From Micromonospora mirobrigensis (GTDB lineage: Bacteria; Actinomycetota; Actinomycetes; Mycobacteriales; Micromonosporaceae), in assembly GCF_900091555.1 (NCBI RefSeq), contig NZ_FMCX01000004.1:372001-436000 (forward strand): a DNA stretch of 64,000 nucleotides, read 5' to 3'. Below, piece after piece: positions 23,971-32,479 of this stretch; the stretch's first letter is position 1, and each line of letters starts with the position of its first letter. Below the pieces are notes generated by a model that saw only the letters and a program-made list of their open reading frames with translations, made no database searches and was not told the DNA's origin. Made by a program: the position numbers and the translations under genes.

Positions 23971-24870
23971 TCAGTTCTTGCGGGCCACCGCGCCGTACAT
24001 GCTGACGTCGACCACCGACGGCCGGGGCTGCGGTTCGTCGTCGGCACGCCACTGCGCCACCGACGTGATGCCCGGCTCGACCAGCTCCAGCCCCTCGAAG
24101 AAGCGGGTGAACTCCTTGCGGGTACGCAGGTTGATCATGCCGTGCGGACCGCCGCCCTTCGCCGCCGCCCTGGCCTCCTCCGCGATGTGGGGTGGGAGGT
24201 ACTCGTGGGTGGCGTGCGAGGCGGCCAGGTAGCTGCCAGGTGGCAGCGCGTCCAGCAGACGGGTCACCGCGGCGTACGGGTCGTCGGCGTCCGGCACGAA
24301 GTGCAGCACCGCCACCAGCATCAGCGCCACCGGACGGGACAGGTCGAGTGTGCGCAGCAGGTCGGGGTGGCGCAGGATCCGCTCCGGGTCGCGGACGTCG
24401 GCGTCGAGGTAGGCGGTCGCGCCCTCCGGCGAGCTGGTGAGCAGGGCCCGCGCGTGGGCCAGCACGATCGGGTCGTTGTCGACGTAGACCACCCGGGAGT
24501 CCGGGGCCACGGCCTGGGCCACCTCGTGGGTGTTGTCGGCGGTCGGGATGCCGGTGCCGATGTCGAGGAACTGCCGGATGCCCGCCTCGCGGGCCAGGTG
24601 GCCGACCGCGCGCCGCAGGAACCGGCGGTTCTCCAGGGCGCTGGTGCGGATGGTCGGGAAGCGGGCCGCCATCGCGTCGCCGGAATCCCGGTCGGCCTGG
24701 AAGTTGTCCTTACCGCCGAGCCAGTAGTTGTAGCGGCGGGCGGGATGCGCCACCGAGGTGTCGATCCGGTCGCTGGGGTGCGGGGCGGTCGCCGGGGTGC
24801 CCGGAACGTCGGTGGTCAAGGGGGCCTCCGTCACGCTGCGCAGTGTGTCCACTGTCACTGGTCGGACCAT
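23971..24870 (-). CDS. SAV2177/DUF574-type SAM-dependent methyltransferase
   Basis: 299 residues. The family start PARRYNYWLGGKDNFQADRD is unmistakable; the SAM site follows as FLDIGTGIPTADNTHEVA and VVYVDNDPIVLAHARALL. RPVALMLVAVLHFVPD and MINLRTRKEFTRFFEGLELV complete the pattern. These actinobacterial proteins are numerous and mostly uncharacterised; many sit beside XRE/DUF397 pairs, as here, which suggests a shared developmental or signalling role (known association; function inferred). ATG preceded by GGGGGAGGGG. Confidence 0.9.
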   Translation of the reverse strand: MVRPVTVDTLRSVTEAPLTTDVPGTPATAPHPSDRIDTSVAHPARRYNYWLGGKDNFQADRDSGDAMAARFPTIRTSALENRRFLRRAVGHLAREAGIRQFLDIGTGIPTADNTHEVAQAVAPDSRVVYVDNDPIVLAHARALLTSSPEGATAYLDADVRDPERILRHPDLLRTLDLSRPVALMLVAVLHFVPDADDPYAAVTRLLDALPPGSYLAASHATHEYLPPHIAEEARAAAKGGGPHGMINLRTRKEFTRFFEGLELVEPGITSVAQWRADDEPQPRPSVVDVSMYGAVARKN

Positions 24871-24903
24871 GCTAATGCCCCTCCCCCACCGCCGGAGACC
24901 CGG

Positions 24904-25791
24904 TCAGCCGGGATACCGCTCCGCCAGCAGCCGGCCGAGGATCTCCGGGGTGCGCTCCGGAGGCTCGGCCTCCACGCAGAGCCGTTCCATGGCCAGCGCG
25001 TAGAAGTCGAGGTCCTCACGCTTGTCCAGATAGATCGCGCTGGTGAGCTGTTCGATGTAGACGATGTCGGGCAGGTCCTGGTCGCCGAAGCGCAGGATGG
25101 TGAAGGCGCCTCCGGCGGCGGCGTGGCCGCCCGCGTCGAAGGGGATCACCTGGAGGCGGACGTTCGGCGAGCGGGTCGCCTCGATGAGCGCGGTGATCTG
25201 CCCGCGCATCACCGCCGGCCCGCCGATCGGTCGGCGCAGCGCGGCCTCGTCGACCACCGCCCAGAGTTGCGGCGGATCGCTGCGGCGCAGCAGCTCCTGG
25301 CGCTGGATGCGCAGGCCGACCCGGCGGTCCAGCTCGTCCGGGGTGGCCGACGGGTGACCCAGCAGCACCACGGCGCGGGCGTAGTCGGCGGTCTGGAGCA
25401 GACCGGGGACGAACTGCACCTCGTAGGTGCGGATCAGCGCCGCCGCGGCCTCCAGCCCCAGGTACGACTGGAACCAGGCGGGCAGGACGTCACCGTACCG
25501 GTGCCACCAGCCGGGGCTGTTCGCGTCGCGAGCCAGCTTCAACAGCGCGGCCCGCTCGTCGGGGTCCTTGACGCCGTAGAGGGTGAGCAGGTCGGAGACG
25601 TCGCGCTCCTTGAAGCCGACCCGACCCAACTCCATCCGGCTGATCTTCGACTCGGAGGAGCGGATCTCCCAGCCGGCCCCCTCGCGGGTCACCCCGGCGG
25701 TCTCGCGCAGCCGGCGCAGCTGGGCGCCGAGCAGCATGCGCAGCACGGTGGGACCGGTGGCCGGGCCGCTCTCGGCGGGAACCATCGTCAC
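24904..25791 (-). CDS. XRE family regulator with DUF5753 domain
   Basis: 295 residues. N-terminal helix-turn-helix (LLGAQLRRLRETAGVTREGA to SSESKISRMELGRVGF), then the long DUF5753 ligand/partner domain beginning WFQSYLGLEAAAALIRTYEV and VPGLLQTADYARAV, with the terminal YIEQLTSAIYL segment. This WhiJ-like architecture in Streptomyces is encoded beside a DUF397 protein that acts as its antagonist. The GTG start is taken because GGAGG lies 8 nt upstream; an ATG two codons later is an alternative. Confidence 0.9.
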   Translation of the reverse strand: MTMVPAESGPATGPTVLRMLLGAQLRRLRETAGVTREGAGWEIRSSESKISRMELGRVGFKERDVSDLLTLYGVKDPDERAALLKLARDANSPGWWHRYGDVLPAWFQSYLGLEAAAALIRTYEVQFVPGLLQTADYARAVVLLGHPSATPDELDRRVGLRIQRQELLRRSDPPQLWAVVDEAALRRPIGGPAVMRGQITALIEATRSPNVRLQVIPFDAGGHAAAGGAFTILRFGDQDLPDIVYIEQLTSAIYLDKREDLDFYALAMERLCVEAEPPERTPEILGRLLAERYPG

Positions 25792-25918
25792 GTGCCGACC
25801 TCCGCATGCCTGCTGACCCGGACCGGGCGCCCCAGCCCGGCCGACGTGTAAGCATGCCATGAACGGTCAGTGAGAAGAACTCCTCCGGACGGACTTTCGG
25901 TCCCGTCGACGGGACGGC

Positions 25919-26158
25919 TCAGTTGATCAGGTGATCGAAGTCCCCGTCGCGGGCGCCGAGCACGAAGGCGGCGATCTCGTCCACCGTGTAGATCAGGGCC
26001 GGCCCCTCGGGATGTCGTGAGTTGCGCATCGCGATGCCGGCGCCGCCGGGCAGTTCGGCCAGCTCGACACAGTTGCCGCTCGGGTTGCTCCGGCGGCTCT
26101 TCTGCCACTTGAGGGCGGGCAGGAGGGTGACCGGAACGCCGTTCTGAGGCTGCTGCAT
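25919..26158 (-). CDS. DUF397 domain protein
   Basis: 79 residues. ALKWQKSRRSNPSGNCVELA, then GIAMRNSRHPEGPALIYTVD and IAAFVLGARDGDFDHLI are the DUF397 pattern. Such proteins partner WhiJ-like XRE regulators such as the gene 127 nt downstream, in arrangements resembling antitoxin/regulator pairs. ATG 26158 is preceded by AAGGA at a good distance. The promoter region upstream has an array of GATGCA/TGCATC hexamers that could be the regulator target. Confidence 0.88.
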   Translation of the reverse strand: MQQPQNGVPVTLLPALKWQKSRRSNPSGNCVELAELPGGAGIAMRNSRHPEGPALIYTVDEIAAFVLGARDGDFDHLIN

Positions 26159-26233
26159 GGCGCGTCCTTCGTGAAGAGCCTGCCGATGCCGCGGGGAGGG
26201 GCGGTGGTGGCCGGAGCGTCGAGTGTGGACCTG

Positions 26234-26265
26234 GATGCACGTGCATCTGCTATTGCATCTGCATC
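26234..26265. promoter_or_regulatory. GATGCA/TGCATC operator array before the DUF397 gene
   Basis: A 14-bp perfect palindrome GATGCACGTGCATC (26234-26247) is followed by two adjacent TGCATC hexamers (26254-26259, 26260-26265). On the minus strand this lies directly downstream of a TATCAT -10 candidate (26277-26282), so a bound protein would block the DUF397 promoter. Confidence 0.6.
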
Positions 26266-26397
26266 GGACAGCGAGCATGATATCGCACGGGACCGGTACC
26301 CATCCGTTCACTTTGGGTTACCCCCCACCTGGCGACACGCAGGGAAAACGTGGCCTGACGCGGGGGCGGACGCCACCTCGCGGGCCGGAGACACCCG

Positions 26398-27063
26398 GTG
26401 ATGGGAGGGCTCGTGCCGGATCCGTTGACCGTCGCGTCCGGGATCTCGGCGGCGGGCGCGTTGATCTCCGCCTGGCAGCTGCGCGCCCGGGCCCTGCGCG
26501 CCGAGGAGAAGATCGGTCACCTCGAGGCGGAGCTGGCCGCCGAGCGGCACGCCGCCAGCCACGACCCGTTGACCGGGCTGCCCAACCGGCGGGCCTTCCA
26601 CCGCCTCGCCGCCACCCTGCTCACCGACGCCGCCGGCCAGCCGTTGATCGCCGTGGTCCTGGACCTCGACGACTTCAAACAGATCAACGACCGTTACGGG
26701 CACGCCGCCGGCGACCAGGTGCTGATCTGCGTCGCGCAACGGCTGGCCGCCTTCGCCGGGGACAACCTGGTGGCCCGGCTCGGCGGCGACGAGTTCGCCG
26801 GACTGCTGGCCACCCCCACCGTGGACCGGCGGTGGATCGACCACGCCACCCGCCGGCTCTGCGACTCACTGGCCGCGCCGATCGCGCTCGGCTCGATGAG
26901 CCTGCGGGTGACCGCCTCGGTCGGGCTGGCGCCGGTGACCGGTCACACCCAGCTCGCCGAGGCGCTCTGCCGCGCCGACGAGGCGATGTACCGGGCCAAG
27001 AGCGTCACCGCCACCCGGCCCCGACGGGCCCTGCTGGAGACCGCACGCCTCGCCGAGTGCTGA
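26398..27063 (+). CDS. GGDEF domain protein, probable diguanylate cyclase
   Basis: 221 residues. A short N-terminal hydrophobic stretch and coiled coil (RALRAEEKIGHLEAELAAER) lead into a GGDEF domain: SHDPLTGLPNRRAF, VVLDLDDFKQINDRYGH and the intact signature RLGGDEFAG. The inhibitory site is degenerate (FAGD where RxxD is expected), so product feedback is probably weak. The protein should make cyclic di-GMP from two GTP. GTG 26398 has GGAG 7 nt upstream; GTG 26413 is an alternative start. Confidence 0.9.
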   Translation: MMGGLVPDPLTVASGISAAGALISAWQLRARALRAEEKIGHLEAELAAERHAASHDPLTGLPNRRAFHRLAATLLTDAAGQPLIAVVLDLDDFKQINDRYGHAAGDQVLICVAQRLAAFAGDNLVARLGGDEFAGLLATPTVDRRWIDHATRRLCDSLAAPIALGSMSLRVTASVGLAPVTGHTQLAEALCRADEAMYRAKSVTATRPRRALLETARLAEC

Positions 27064-27134
27064 GCCGGCTCACCCCGCGCGGACTTCCGGGCCGGCCGGC
27101 CGGCCCCGCCGCGGCGACTCCCCGGGCGGTGCGG

Positions 27135-27629
27135 TCAGCGCCAGCCGTAGCCGGCGCGCAGCGCCTGCCCCACCCGCTCGAACCGGGCCCGGTCCAGCAC
27201 CGCGCCCTCCCGCCGGATGCCGTCCTCCCGCATGGTGAGCACCCGGTCGAGGCGTACCCAACTGGGGCGGTGGTCGCGGTCCCACTCGCCGGGGCCGAGG
27301 GCGAGCCAGTGCCGCTGGCCGTCCCGCTCGCTCTGACTGGAGAGCATCAGCCCGAACAACGTGCGGCTGGAGCGCCCGACCACGAGCACCGGTCGGTCCT
27401 TGCCCTGCCGGGGATCGTCCTCGTAGTTCACCCAGGTCCAGACGATCTCCCCCGGGTCGGCCTGCCCATCCAGCTCCGGGGCGTACGCCAGCTCCCGGCG
27501 TTGCAGGGCGGCCACCTGGCGCCGGCGGGCGGCCTGCGCCGGGACCACCGCCGGGCCACCGGCCGACGGCGCGCCCCTCCCGGTCACCCGGCCGAGCCTC
27601 GACGCCACGTTCCTCAACAGGTTCGCCAC
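27135..27629 (-). CDS. PemK/MazF-like protein with N-terminal extension
   Basis: 164 residues. The C-terminal ~105 residues follow the MazF/PemK fold: GEIVWTWVNYEDDP, QGKDRPVLVVGR, GLMLSSQSERDG and SWVRLDRVLTM, ending in a helix. These are the strands that carry the RNA-cleavage site in MazF toxins. The first ~55 residues are basic and Ala/Gln-rich and have no counterpart in toxins. No antitoxin gene lies beside it, so a solitary or repurposed enzyme is likely. GTG start with TAGGCT 7 nt upstream (27637-27642), i.e. leaderless. Confidence 0.75.
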   Translation of the reverse strand: MANLLRNVASRLGRVTGRGAPSAGGPAVVPAQAARRRQVAALQRRELAYAPELDGQADPGEIVWTWVNYEDDPRQGKDRPVLVVGRSSRTLFGLMLSSQSERDGQRHWLALGPGEWDRDHRPSWVRLDRVLTMREDGIRREGAVLDRARFERVGQALRAGYGWR

Positions 27630-27702
27630 GGCCGGCAGCCTAGCCGCAGCCGGTCGACCGCGCAGCGCGCGGCGGGCACCGGCGCCGTGCTTGACTGACC
27701 CG

Positions 27703-28215
27703 GTGGACCTTCCCGACGACCTGCCCGTCATCGAGCGCCGGGCGGTCCGCCTGGTGGTGCTCGACGGCGACGGGCGGGTGCTGCTCTTCCACACCCGCGA
27801 CCCCGACCATCCCCGGCTCGGCATCTGGTGGGAGCTGCCCGGCGGCGGGATGGACCCCGGCGAGACGTACGTGGACACCGCCCTGCGCGAGCTGCGCGAG
27901 GAGACCGGCATCCGGGCCACCGCGGACCAGCTCGGGCCGCCGACCTGGCGGCGCCGGGCCAGCTTCGTCCACCGACAGCTGCGGCACGTGCAGGACGAGG
28001 TGGTGCTGACCGTACGGCTGGTCGGACCCGGCCCGGACGCGGACGGCGCCGAGCGGCTCGACTACGAGGTGGAGGACTACTTCGGCTTCCGCTGGTGGCC
28101 GGTCGCCGAGATCGTCGCCGGGTCGGCCCGGTTCTATCCGGGCCGCCTGCCGACGCTGGTCGAGGACTTCCTGGCCGGTGAACGGATCGACGAGCCGTTC
28201 GAACTCTGGTCGTGA
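27703..28215 (+). CDS. NUDIX hydrolase
   Basis: 170 residues. The Nudix box is intact: GGGMDPGETYVDTALRELRE then EETGI. The N-terminal strand VRLVVLDGDGRVLLFHTRD and the FGFRWWPVAEI block fit the fold. Hydrolyses a nucleoside diphosphate linked to another moiety; substrate unknown. GTG 27703 is preferred because a TTGACT hexamer stands 6 nt upstream; the TTG at 27691 would add four residues. Divergent from the PemK-like gene. Confidence 0.88.
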   Translation: MDLPDDLPVIERRAVRLVVLDGDGRVLLFHTRDPDHPRLGIWWELPGGGMDPGETYVDTALRELREETGIRATADQLGPPTWRRRASFVHRQLRHVQDEVVLTVRLVGPGPDADGAERLDYEVEDYFGFRWWPVAEIVAGSARFYPGRLPTLVEDFLAGERIDEPFELWS

Positions 28216-28255
28216 CGACCGTGCCGACCGGCCGCCGGGTGGGCAGAGTGGAGGG

Positions 28256-29491
28256 ATGACCCAGACTCCGCACGCCGCCCTCGCCCGCTACGCCGACCGG
28301 CTGCACCGCGCCGTCGGGGATCGGCACCACGTCGCCTCCCCGCTCGGGGCCTGGCTGCTGCTGGCCCTCGGCGCCGGCGCGGCCACCGGTCCCGACCGCG
28401 ACGAGCTGACCGACCTGCTGGGCGCCGATCCGGCTACGGCGGCCCGGTTGGCGGCCGCGCTGCTCGACGACCCGCACCCGCTGGTCGCGGCGGCGACCGC
28501 CGCCTGGCACCGGCCCGGGTACGACACCGCCGGCTGGACGGACTGGCGGGCCACGCTGCCCGAGGCGACCGGGACCGGTCCGCTGCCCGGACAGGACGAG
28601 CTGGACGCCTGGGCCCGCGAGCACACCCTCGGCCTGATCGGCAGGTTCCCGCTGCCGGTCGGCCCCGACGTGCTGTTCGCCCTGGCCGGCGCGGTGGCCA
28701 CCCGGATCTCCTGGGAGCAGCCGTTCGAGGTGGTCGGCGCGGACGCCCTCGGTGCGGACAGCGACTGGTCGAGGCGGCTGACCCGGGTGCTGCGGTCGCC
28801 CCGGCACGGCCACCGGGCCTGGATCGTCGCCACCGGGCGGGCCGGCGACGTGGCCGTGCACGCCGCCGACGCCCGGGACGCCGACGGCGCCGGCCTGACC
28901 GTCGTGTCGGTCGCCGCCGCCCCCGGGGTGTCCGCGCGGGACGTGCTGGCCGTCGCCCACGAGCTGGCCCCCGCCGTGCTCGACGGGGACGGCCCGGCCG
29001 GGCGGCGGTCCCTGTTCGAGCTGCCGCTGGGCGACACCCCGCTGTGGAGGCTGCGCGAGGAGACCGTCCGGACCAACGCCCCCGGCGGGCGGGAGGAGCG
29101 GCACGTCGCGACGCTGCCCTGCTGGTCGGCGTCCGACGAGCACGACCTGACCGCCGCCGGGCTGGGCTTCACCACCGTCGGGCGGGCCCTGGCCGCGCTG
29201 GTGGACGCGCCCGGGGCGGACGTCGCCGCGCGGCAGGCGGCGGTAGCCCGCTACTCCCGGTACGGCTTCGAGGCCGCCGCGGTCACCGGGCTGATGGGGC
29301 TGGTGTCGCTGCCGCCCGAGGGGGTGGCCCGGACCGCCGAGCTGCGCTTCGGCCACCCGTACGCGGTGGTGGCGGTGGCCACCGACCGGCGCGGCGACAC
29401 GCCGGGCCCGTGGCACGGCCTGCCGGTCTTCTCCGCCTGGGTGGCCGAGCCGGCGGAGCTGCCCGAGGCCGAGGCCGACCAGCCGCGGTGA
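28256..29491 (+). CDS. Serpin-like protein
   Basis: 411 residues, the usual serpin length. The N-terminal SPLGAWLLLALGAGA matches the serpin helix B motif, GFEAAAVTG at 337-345 matches the reactive-loop hinge (canonical GTEAAAATG), and LRFGHPYAVVAVA with LPVFSAWVAEP match the C-terminal strands. The hinge has small residues as needed for loop insertion, so inhibition is possible; by standard counting from E339 the scissile bond falls near the PPEGV segment, but this is only a guess. No signal peptide, so an intracellular protease is the likelier partner. Start ATG is 6 nt after CAGAGT. Confidence 0.75.
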   Translation: MTQTPHAALARYADRLHRAVGDRHHVASPLGAWLLLALGAGAATGPDRDELTDLLGADPATAARLAAALLDDPHPLVAAATAAWHRPGYDTAGWTDWRATLPEATGTGPLPGQDELDAWAREHTLGLIGRFPLPVGPDVLFALAGAVATRISWEQPFEVVGADALGADSDWSRRLTRVLRSPRHGHRAWIVATGRAGDVAVHAADARDADGAGLTVVSVAAAPGVSARDVLAVAHELAPAVLDGDGPAGRRSLFELPLGDTPLWRLREETVRTNAPGGREERHVATLPCWSASDEHDLTAAGLGFTTVGRALAALVDAPGADVAARQAAVARYSRYGFEAAAVTGLMGLVSLPPEGVARTAELRFGHPYAVVAVATDRRGDTPGPWHGLPVFSAWVAEPAELPEAEADQPR

Positions 29492-29516
29492 CCCGGGCGG
29501 GACCTCCGGCCCGGGT
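29491..29516 (+). terminator. Terminator after the serpin-like gene
   Basis: 8-bp stem ACCCGGGC / GCCCGGGT with a 10-nt loop, starting at the last base of the stop codon. Confidence 0.6.
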
Positions 29517-29609
29517 GGACCAGGACCGGTCCCGTTCCGACGGGCCCGTGCGCCCCTGCCGCTGCGGCCGGCCGGCCCCTAGCGTCGAGGGGGAGCCGAG
29601 GAGGTCACC

Positions 29610-30314
29610 ATGCGGACGTGGCAGGTACGGGACGTGATGACGACGGACGTCGCGACGGTACGGGAGAACACCGCGTACCGGGAGGTCGTGGACGCGCTGA
29701 CCGGCCGGCGGGTGACCGCGGCGCCGGTGGTCGACGGCGGCCGGCGGGTGCTCGGGGTGGTCTCCGAGGCGGACCTGCTGCACAAGGTGGAGCTGCTGGG
29801 GCAGCCGCACGAGCGCCGGGTGTTCCCCGGCAGCCGGCGGCGGCAGGCCCGGATCAAGGCGGACGCGACCCTGGCCGCTGACCTGATGACCGCACCGGCG
29901 ATCACCGTCGGGCCGGACGCCACGCTGGTCGAGGCGGCCCGGCTGATGACCGGGCGCCGGGTCAAGCGGCTGCCGGTGGTGGACGACCTGGGTCGGCTGG
30001 TCGGCATCGTGACCCGGGGTGACCTGCTCGCGGTGCACCTGCGCCCGGACGACGACATCCGCCGGGACGTGGTGCAGGAGGTGCTGCACCGGGTGCTCGC
30101 GCTGCCGGACACCGCCGTCGACGTCACCGTGCGCGAGGGCGTGGTGACCCTGACCGGCCAACTCGACCGCTGGTCCACCGTGCACCTCGCGCTGCGACTG
30201 AGCGCGCAGGTCAGCGGCGTGGTGCAGGTGGTCGACGCGCTCGGGTACGCGGTGGACGACGCGCCGATGGCCGCGCTACGCCTCGGCGGCTCCACCCCGG
30301 CCGGCATCGCCTGA
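29610..30314 (+). CDS. CBS-pair protein with C-terminal BON domain
   Basis: 234 residues. CBS 1 (VRDVMTTDVATVRENTAYRE to RRVLGVVSEADLL), CBS 2 (ADLMTAPAITVGPDATLVEA to LVGIVTRGDLL) and a BON domain (VDVTVREGVVTLTGQLDRW). CBS pairs bind adenine nucleotides; the BON domain may contact membrane or partner protein. GAGGAGG precedes the ATG, and a TAGCGT -10 candidate lies about 30 nt upstream. Its 3' end overlaps the convergent hydrolase gene by 39 nt. Confidence 0.9.
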   Translation: MRTWQVRDVMTTDVATVRENTAYREVVDALTGRRVTAAPVVDGGRRVLGVVSEADLLHKVELLGQPHERRVFPGSRRRQARIKADATLAADLMTAPAITVGPDATLVEAARLMTGRRVKRLPVVDDLGRLVGIVTRGDLLAVHLRPDDDIRRDVVQEVLHRVLALPDTAVDVTVREGVVTLTGQLDRWSTVHLALRLSAQVSGVVQVVDALGYAVDDAPMAALRLGGSTPAGIA

Positions 30315-31664
30315 GGCGAGGGCGTCGAGGAGGAGCGCCGCGGTCCAGCCGAACGCGGCCGAGCCGAGGCCCGCGCCGGTGTCCGGGTGGAAGTACTCGT
30401 GGCAGCCGGCCCCGGCGACCAGGTCGATCATCGACCGGCGCAGCCCGGCGGCCAGGTCGGGGCGGCCGTGGCTGCGCAGTCCCCGCCAGAGCAGCCAGTT
30501 CAGGTTCATCCAGCTCGGCCCCCGCCAGTAGCGCAGCGGTTCGAAGTCGCTCGCCGTCCGGTCGTGGCTGGGCAGTGGCCGGTCCATCCGGGGCGCCAGC
30601 CCGAACCGGGCCGAACACGCCTCGGTGACCACCGCCGCGGCCTGCCGGGGCGGCAGGTCGGGGAGGATCAGCGGGGTGAGGCCGAGCGCGGTACGCGCGG
30701 GCACCAGCCGGTCGGCCCGGACGTCGCGGGGCTGGAAGGTGCCGGTGACGGGGTCGAAGAGGCGCCCGACCAGGGCCTCGGTGATCCGTCGGGCGCGGTC
30801 GCGGTGCGGGGCCGGGTCGACGCCGATCACCGTGGCGATGTCGGCGAGGGCGTGCTCGGCGGCGCCCCGGGCGGCGTTGAACAGCGGGCACTCGACCAGG
30901 AACGGGTGCCACCGCGCCAGGTCGTCGTCGCGGTAGCGGTGCTCCCGGTACGACTCCACCATCGCCAGGTAGCGCGCGTAGTCCAGGTCCGTGGGGCGGT
31001 GCGCGGCGTCGGCGTGCACGGTGTCGTGCCGGGTGTACGCCCGCATCACGGCGGCGTCGGCCGGCACCGCCGCCATCGGCTCGTCCCAGGCGGGGCTGTT
31101 GTCCAGCCCGGACTCCCACGGGTGGACCACGCACGCCAGCCCGCCGCCGGCGACGTCCCGGCGCTCGGCCAGGTAACGCTGCTGGGCCACCAGGGCGGGA
31201 TAGAGCTCGGCCAGCGCCGCCCGTGAGGCGGCCGAGGGCGCGCGGCGGTGCACCAGCCAGGCGGCGAGCGCGTGCACGGGCGGCTGCACGATGCCCGAGG
31301 TGGCCGCGGCCGGGGCGTCGTCGGCGCGGTCCGAGCCCCAGAACTCCGGCCCCGGGAAGTACGCCTCGACCCGCAGCCTCGGGTTGAACACGATGTGCGG
31401 CATCCGGCCGTCGGCCCACTGGGCCGCGAAGAGCGTACGCAGCTCCTGCCAGGCCCGCTCGGGGCGGATGTGGGCCAGCCCGATCGCGATGAACGCCGAG
31501 TCCCAGCTCCACTGGTGCGGGTAGAGGGTCCGCGACGGCACGGTGTGGTCGTGTTCCCAGTTGCCGTCGAGGGTGGCCACGGCGAGGCGGCGCAGCTGGT
31601 CCGCCTCCGCCGGGCCGCCCCCGTCGCCGGTCACCGCGGGCGCGGCCGGCCCCGGGGCGGTCAC
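30276..31664 (-). CDS. GH63/MGH1-like (alpha/alpha)6 glycoside hydrolase
   Basis: 462 residues. Motifs are YPHQWSWDSAF, WESGLDNSPAWD, FEPLRYWRGPSWMNLNWLLW and EYFHPDTGAGLGSAAFGWTA, as in clan GH-G enzymes (MGH1-like, glucosylglycerate hydrolase, alpha-glucosidases). The Asp of GLDN and a Glu near the C-terminal EYF block are candidate catalytic acids. No signal peptide, so it cleaves imported glycoside in the cytosol. The GTG start overlaps the stop of the isomerase gene (GTGA), last of the three-gene operon facing an ABC importer. Exact glycoside unknown. Confidence 0.8.
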   Translation of the reverse strand: MTAPGPAAPAVTGDGGGPAEADQLRRLAVATLDGNWEHDHTVPSRTLYPHQWSWDSAFIAIGLAHIRPERAWQELRTLFAAQWADGRMPHIVFNPRLRVEAYFPGPEFWGSDRADDAPAAATSGIVQPPVHALAAWLVHRRAPSAASRAALAELYPALVAQQRYLAERRDVAGGGLACVVHPWESGLDNSPAWDEPMAAVPADAAVMRAYTRHDTVHADAAHRPTDLDYARYLAMVESYREHRYRDDDLARWHPFLVECPLFNAARGAAEHALADIATVIGVDPAPHRDRARRITEALVGRLFDPVTGTFQPRDVRADRLVPARTALGLTPLILPDLPPRQAAAVVTEACSARFGLAPRMDRPLPSHDRTASDFEPLRYWRGPSWMNLNWLLWRGLRSHGRPDLAAGLRRSMIDLVAGAGCHEYFHPDTGAGLGSAAFGWTAALLLDALASGDAGRGGAAEA

Positions 31665-32479
31665 GCGGCGGCCTGCCGGGGCTGGGCGTGCCGGAGCACG
31701 GTGGCGGCCTGTTGCAGGGCGCGTACCGGGTCGCCGCGCAGCCGGCACTCCAGGGCGAGCCAGCCCCGGTAGTTCAGCTCCAGCAGGGTACGCAGCAGCG
31801 CCGGCCAGTCCAGGTGGCCCGCGCCGGGCTGGAACCGGTTTGAGTCGCTGACCTGGACGTGGCCGAGGTACGGCGCGGCGGCGCGCAGCGCCCGGTGCAC
31901 GTCGTCCTCCTCGATGTTCATGTGGAAGGTGTCGGCCACCACCCGGACCGAGGGCAGTCCCACCGTGGCGCAGAGGGCGACCGCGTCCTCCAGCCGGTTG
32001 ACCATGTGGTCCTCGTACCGGTTGAGGGGTTCCAGGAAGAGGGTGACCCCCTCGGCCCGGGCGTGTTCGCCCAGCTCGCCCAGGGCGTCGACGAGCACCT
32101 GCCGGTCGCCGGCGGCCGAGCGGGGCGGTTCGAACGGCGGCAGCCGGCGGGAGAACATCCCCCAGGCGGCCGGGGTCATCGCCCCGATGCCGCCGAGTTC
32201 GGCGATCACCGACAGCTGGGAGCGCAGGTTGGCCACGGCGTCGCGGGAGCGGGCCGGGTCGAAGTCGCCGAGGAAGTGGTCCATCTCGACGCAGACGGTC
32301 GGCATGGCCACTCCGGCGGCGCGGGCCCGGCGCAGTTCGGGCCGGCGGCGGGCGAGGGCGAAGTCGGCGCGACCGCGCAGCTCGATCCCGTCGTAGCCGA
32401 GGGAGACCGCGAGGGCGTGCTTCTGGATCAGGTCGGCGCCGGGGAGCAGCTGTTCCTGGCAGGCGATGGGAATGGTCAT
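31661..32479 (-). CDS. TIM-barrel sugar isomerase/epimerase (AP endonuclease 2-like)
   Basis: 272 residues of the xylose-isomerase-like superfamily. Metal ligands can be followed around the barrel: FLEPLNRYEDH, ADTFHMNIEE, GHVQVSDSNRFQPG and ALECRLRG. The N-terminus lacks a signal. Relatives act on ketoses, inosose or 3-keto-glycosides. Position between a dehydrogenase and a glycosidase fits an oxidise-isomerise-cleave route (inference). The start overlaps the preceding stop (ATGA), so translation is coupled. Confidence 0.82.
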   Translation of the reverse strand: MTIPIACQEQLLPGADLIQKHALAVSLGYDGIELRGRADFALARRRPELRRARAAGVAMPTVCVEMDHFLGDFDPARSRDAVANLRSQLSVIAELGGIGAMTPAAWGMFSRRLPPFEPPRSAAGDRQVLVDALGELGEHARAEGVTLFLEPLNRYEDHMVNRLEDAVALCATVGLPSVRVVADTFHMNIEEDDVHRALRAAAPYLGHVQVSDSNRFQPGAGHLDWPALLRTLLELNYRGWLALECRLRGDPVRALQQAATVLRHAQPRQAAA

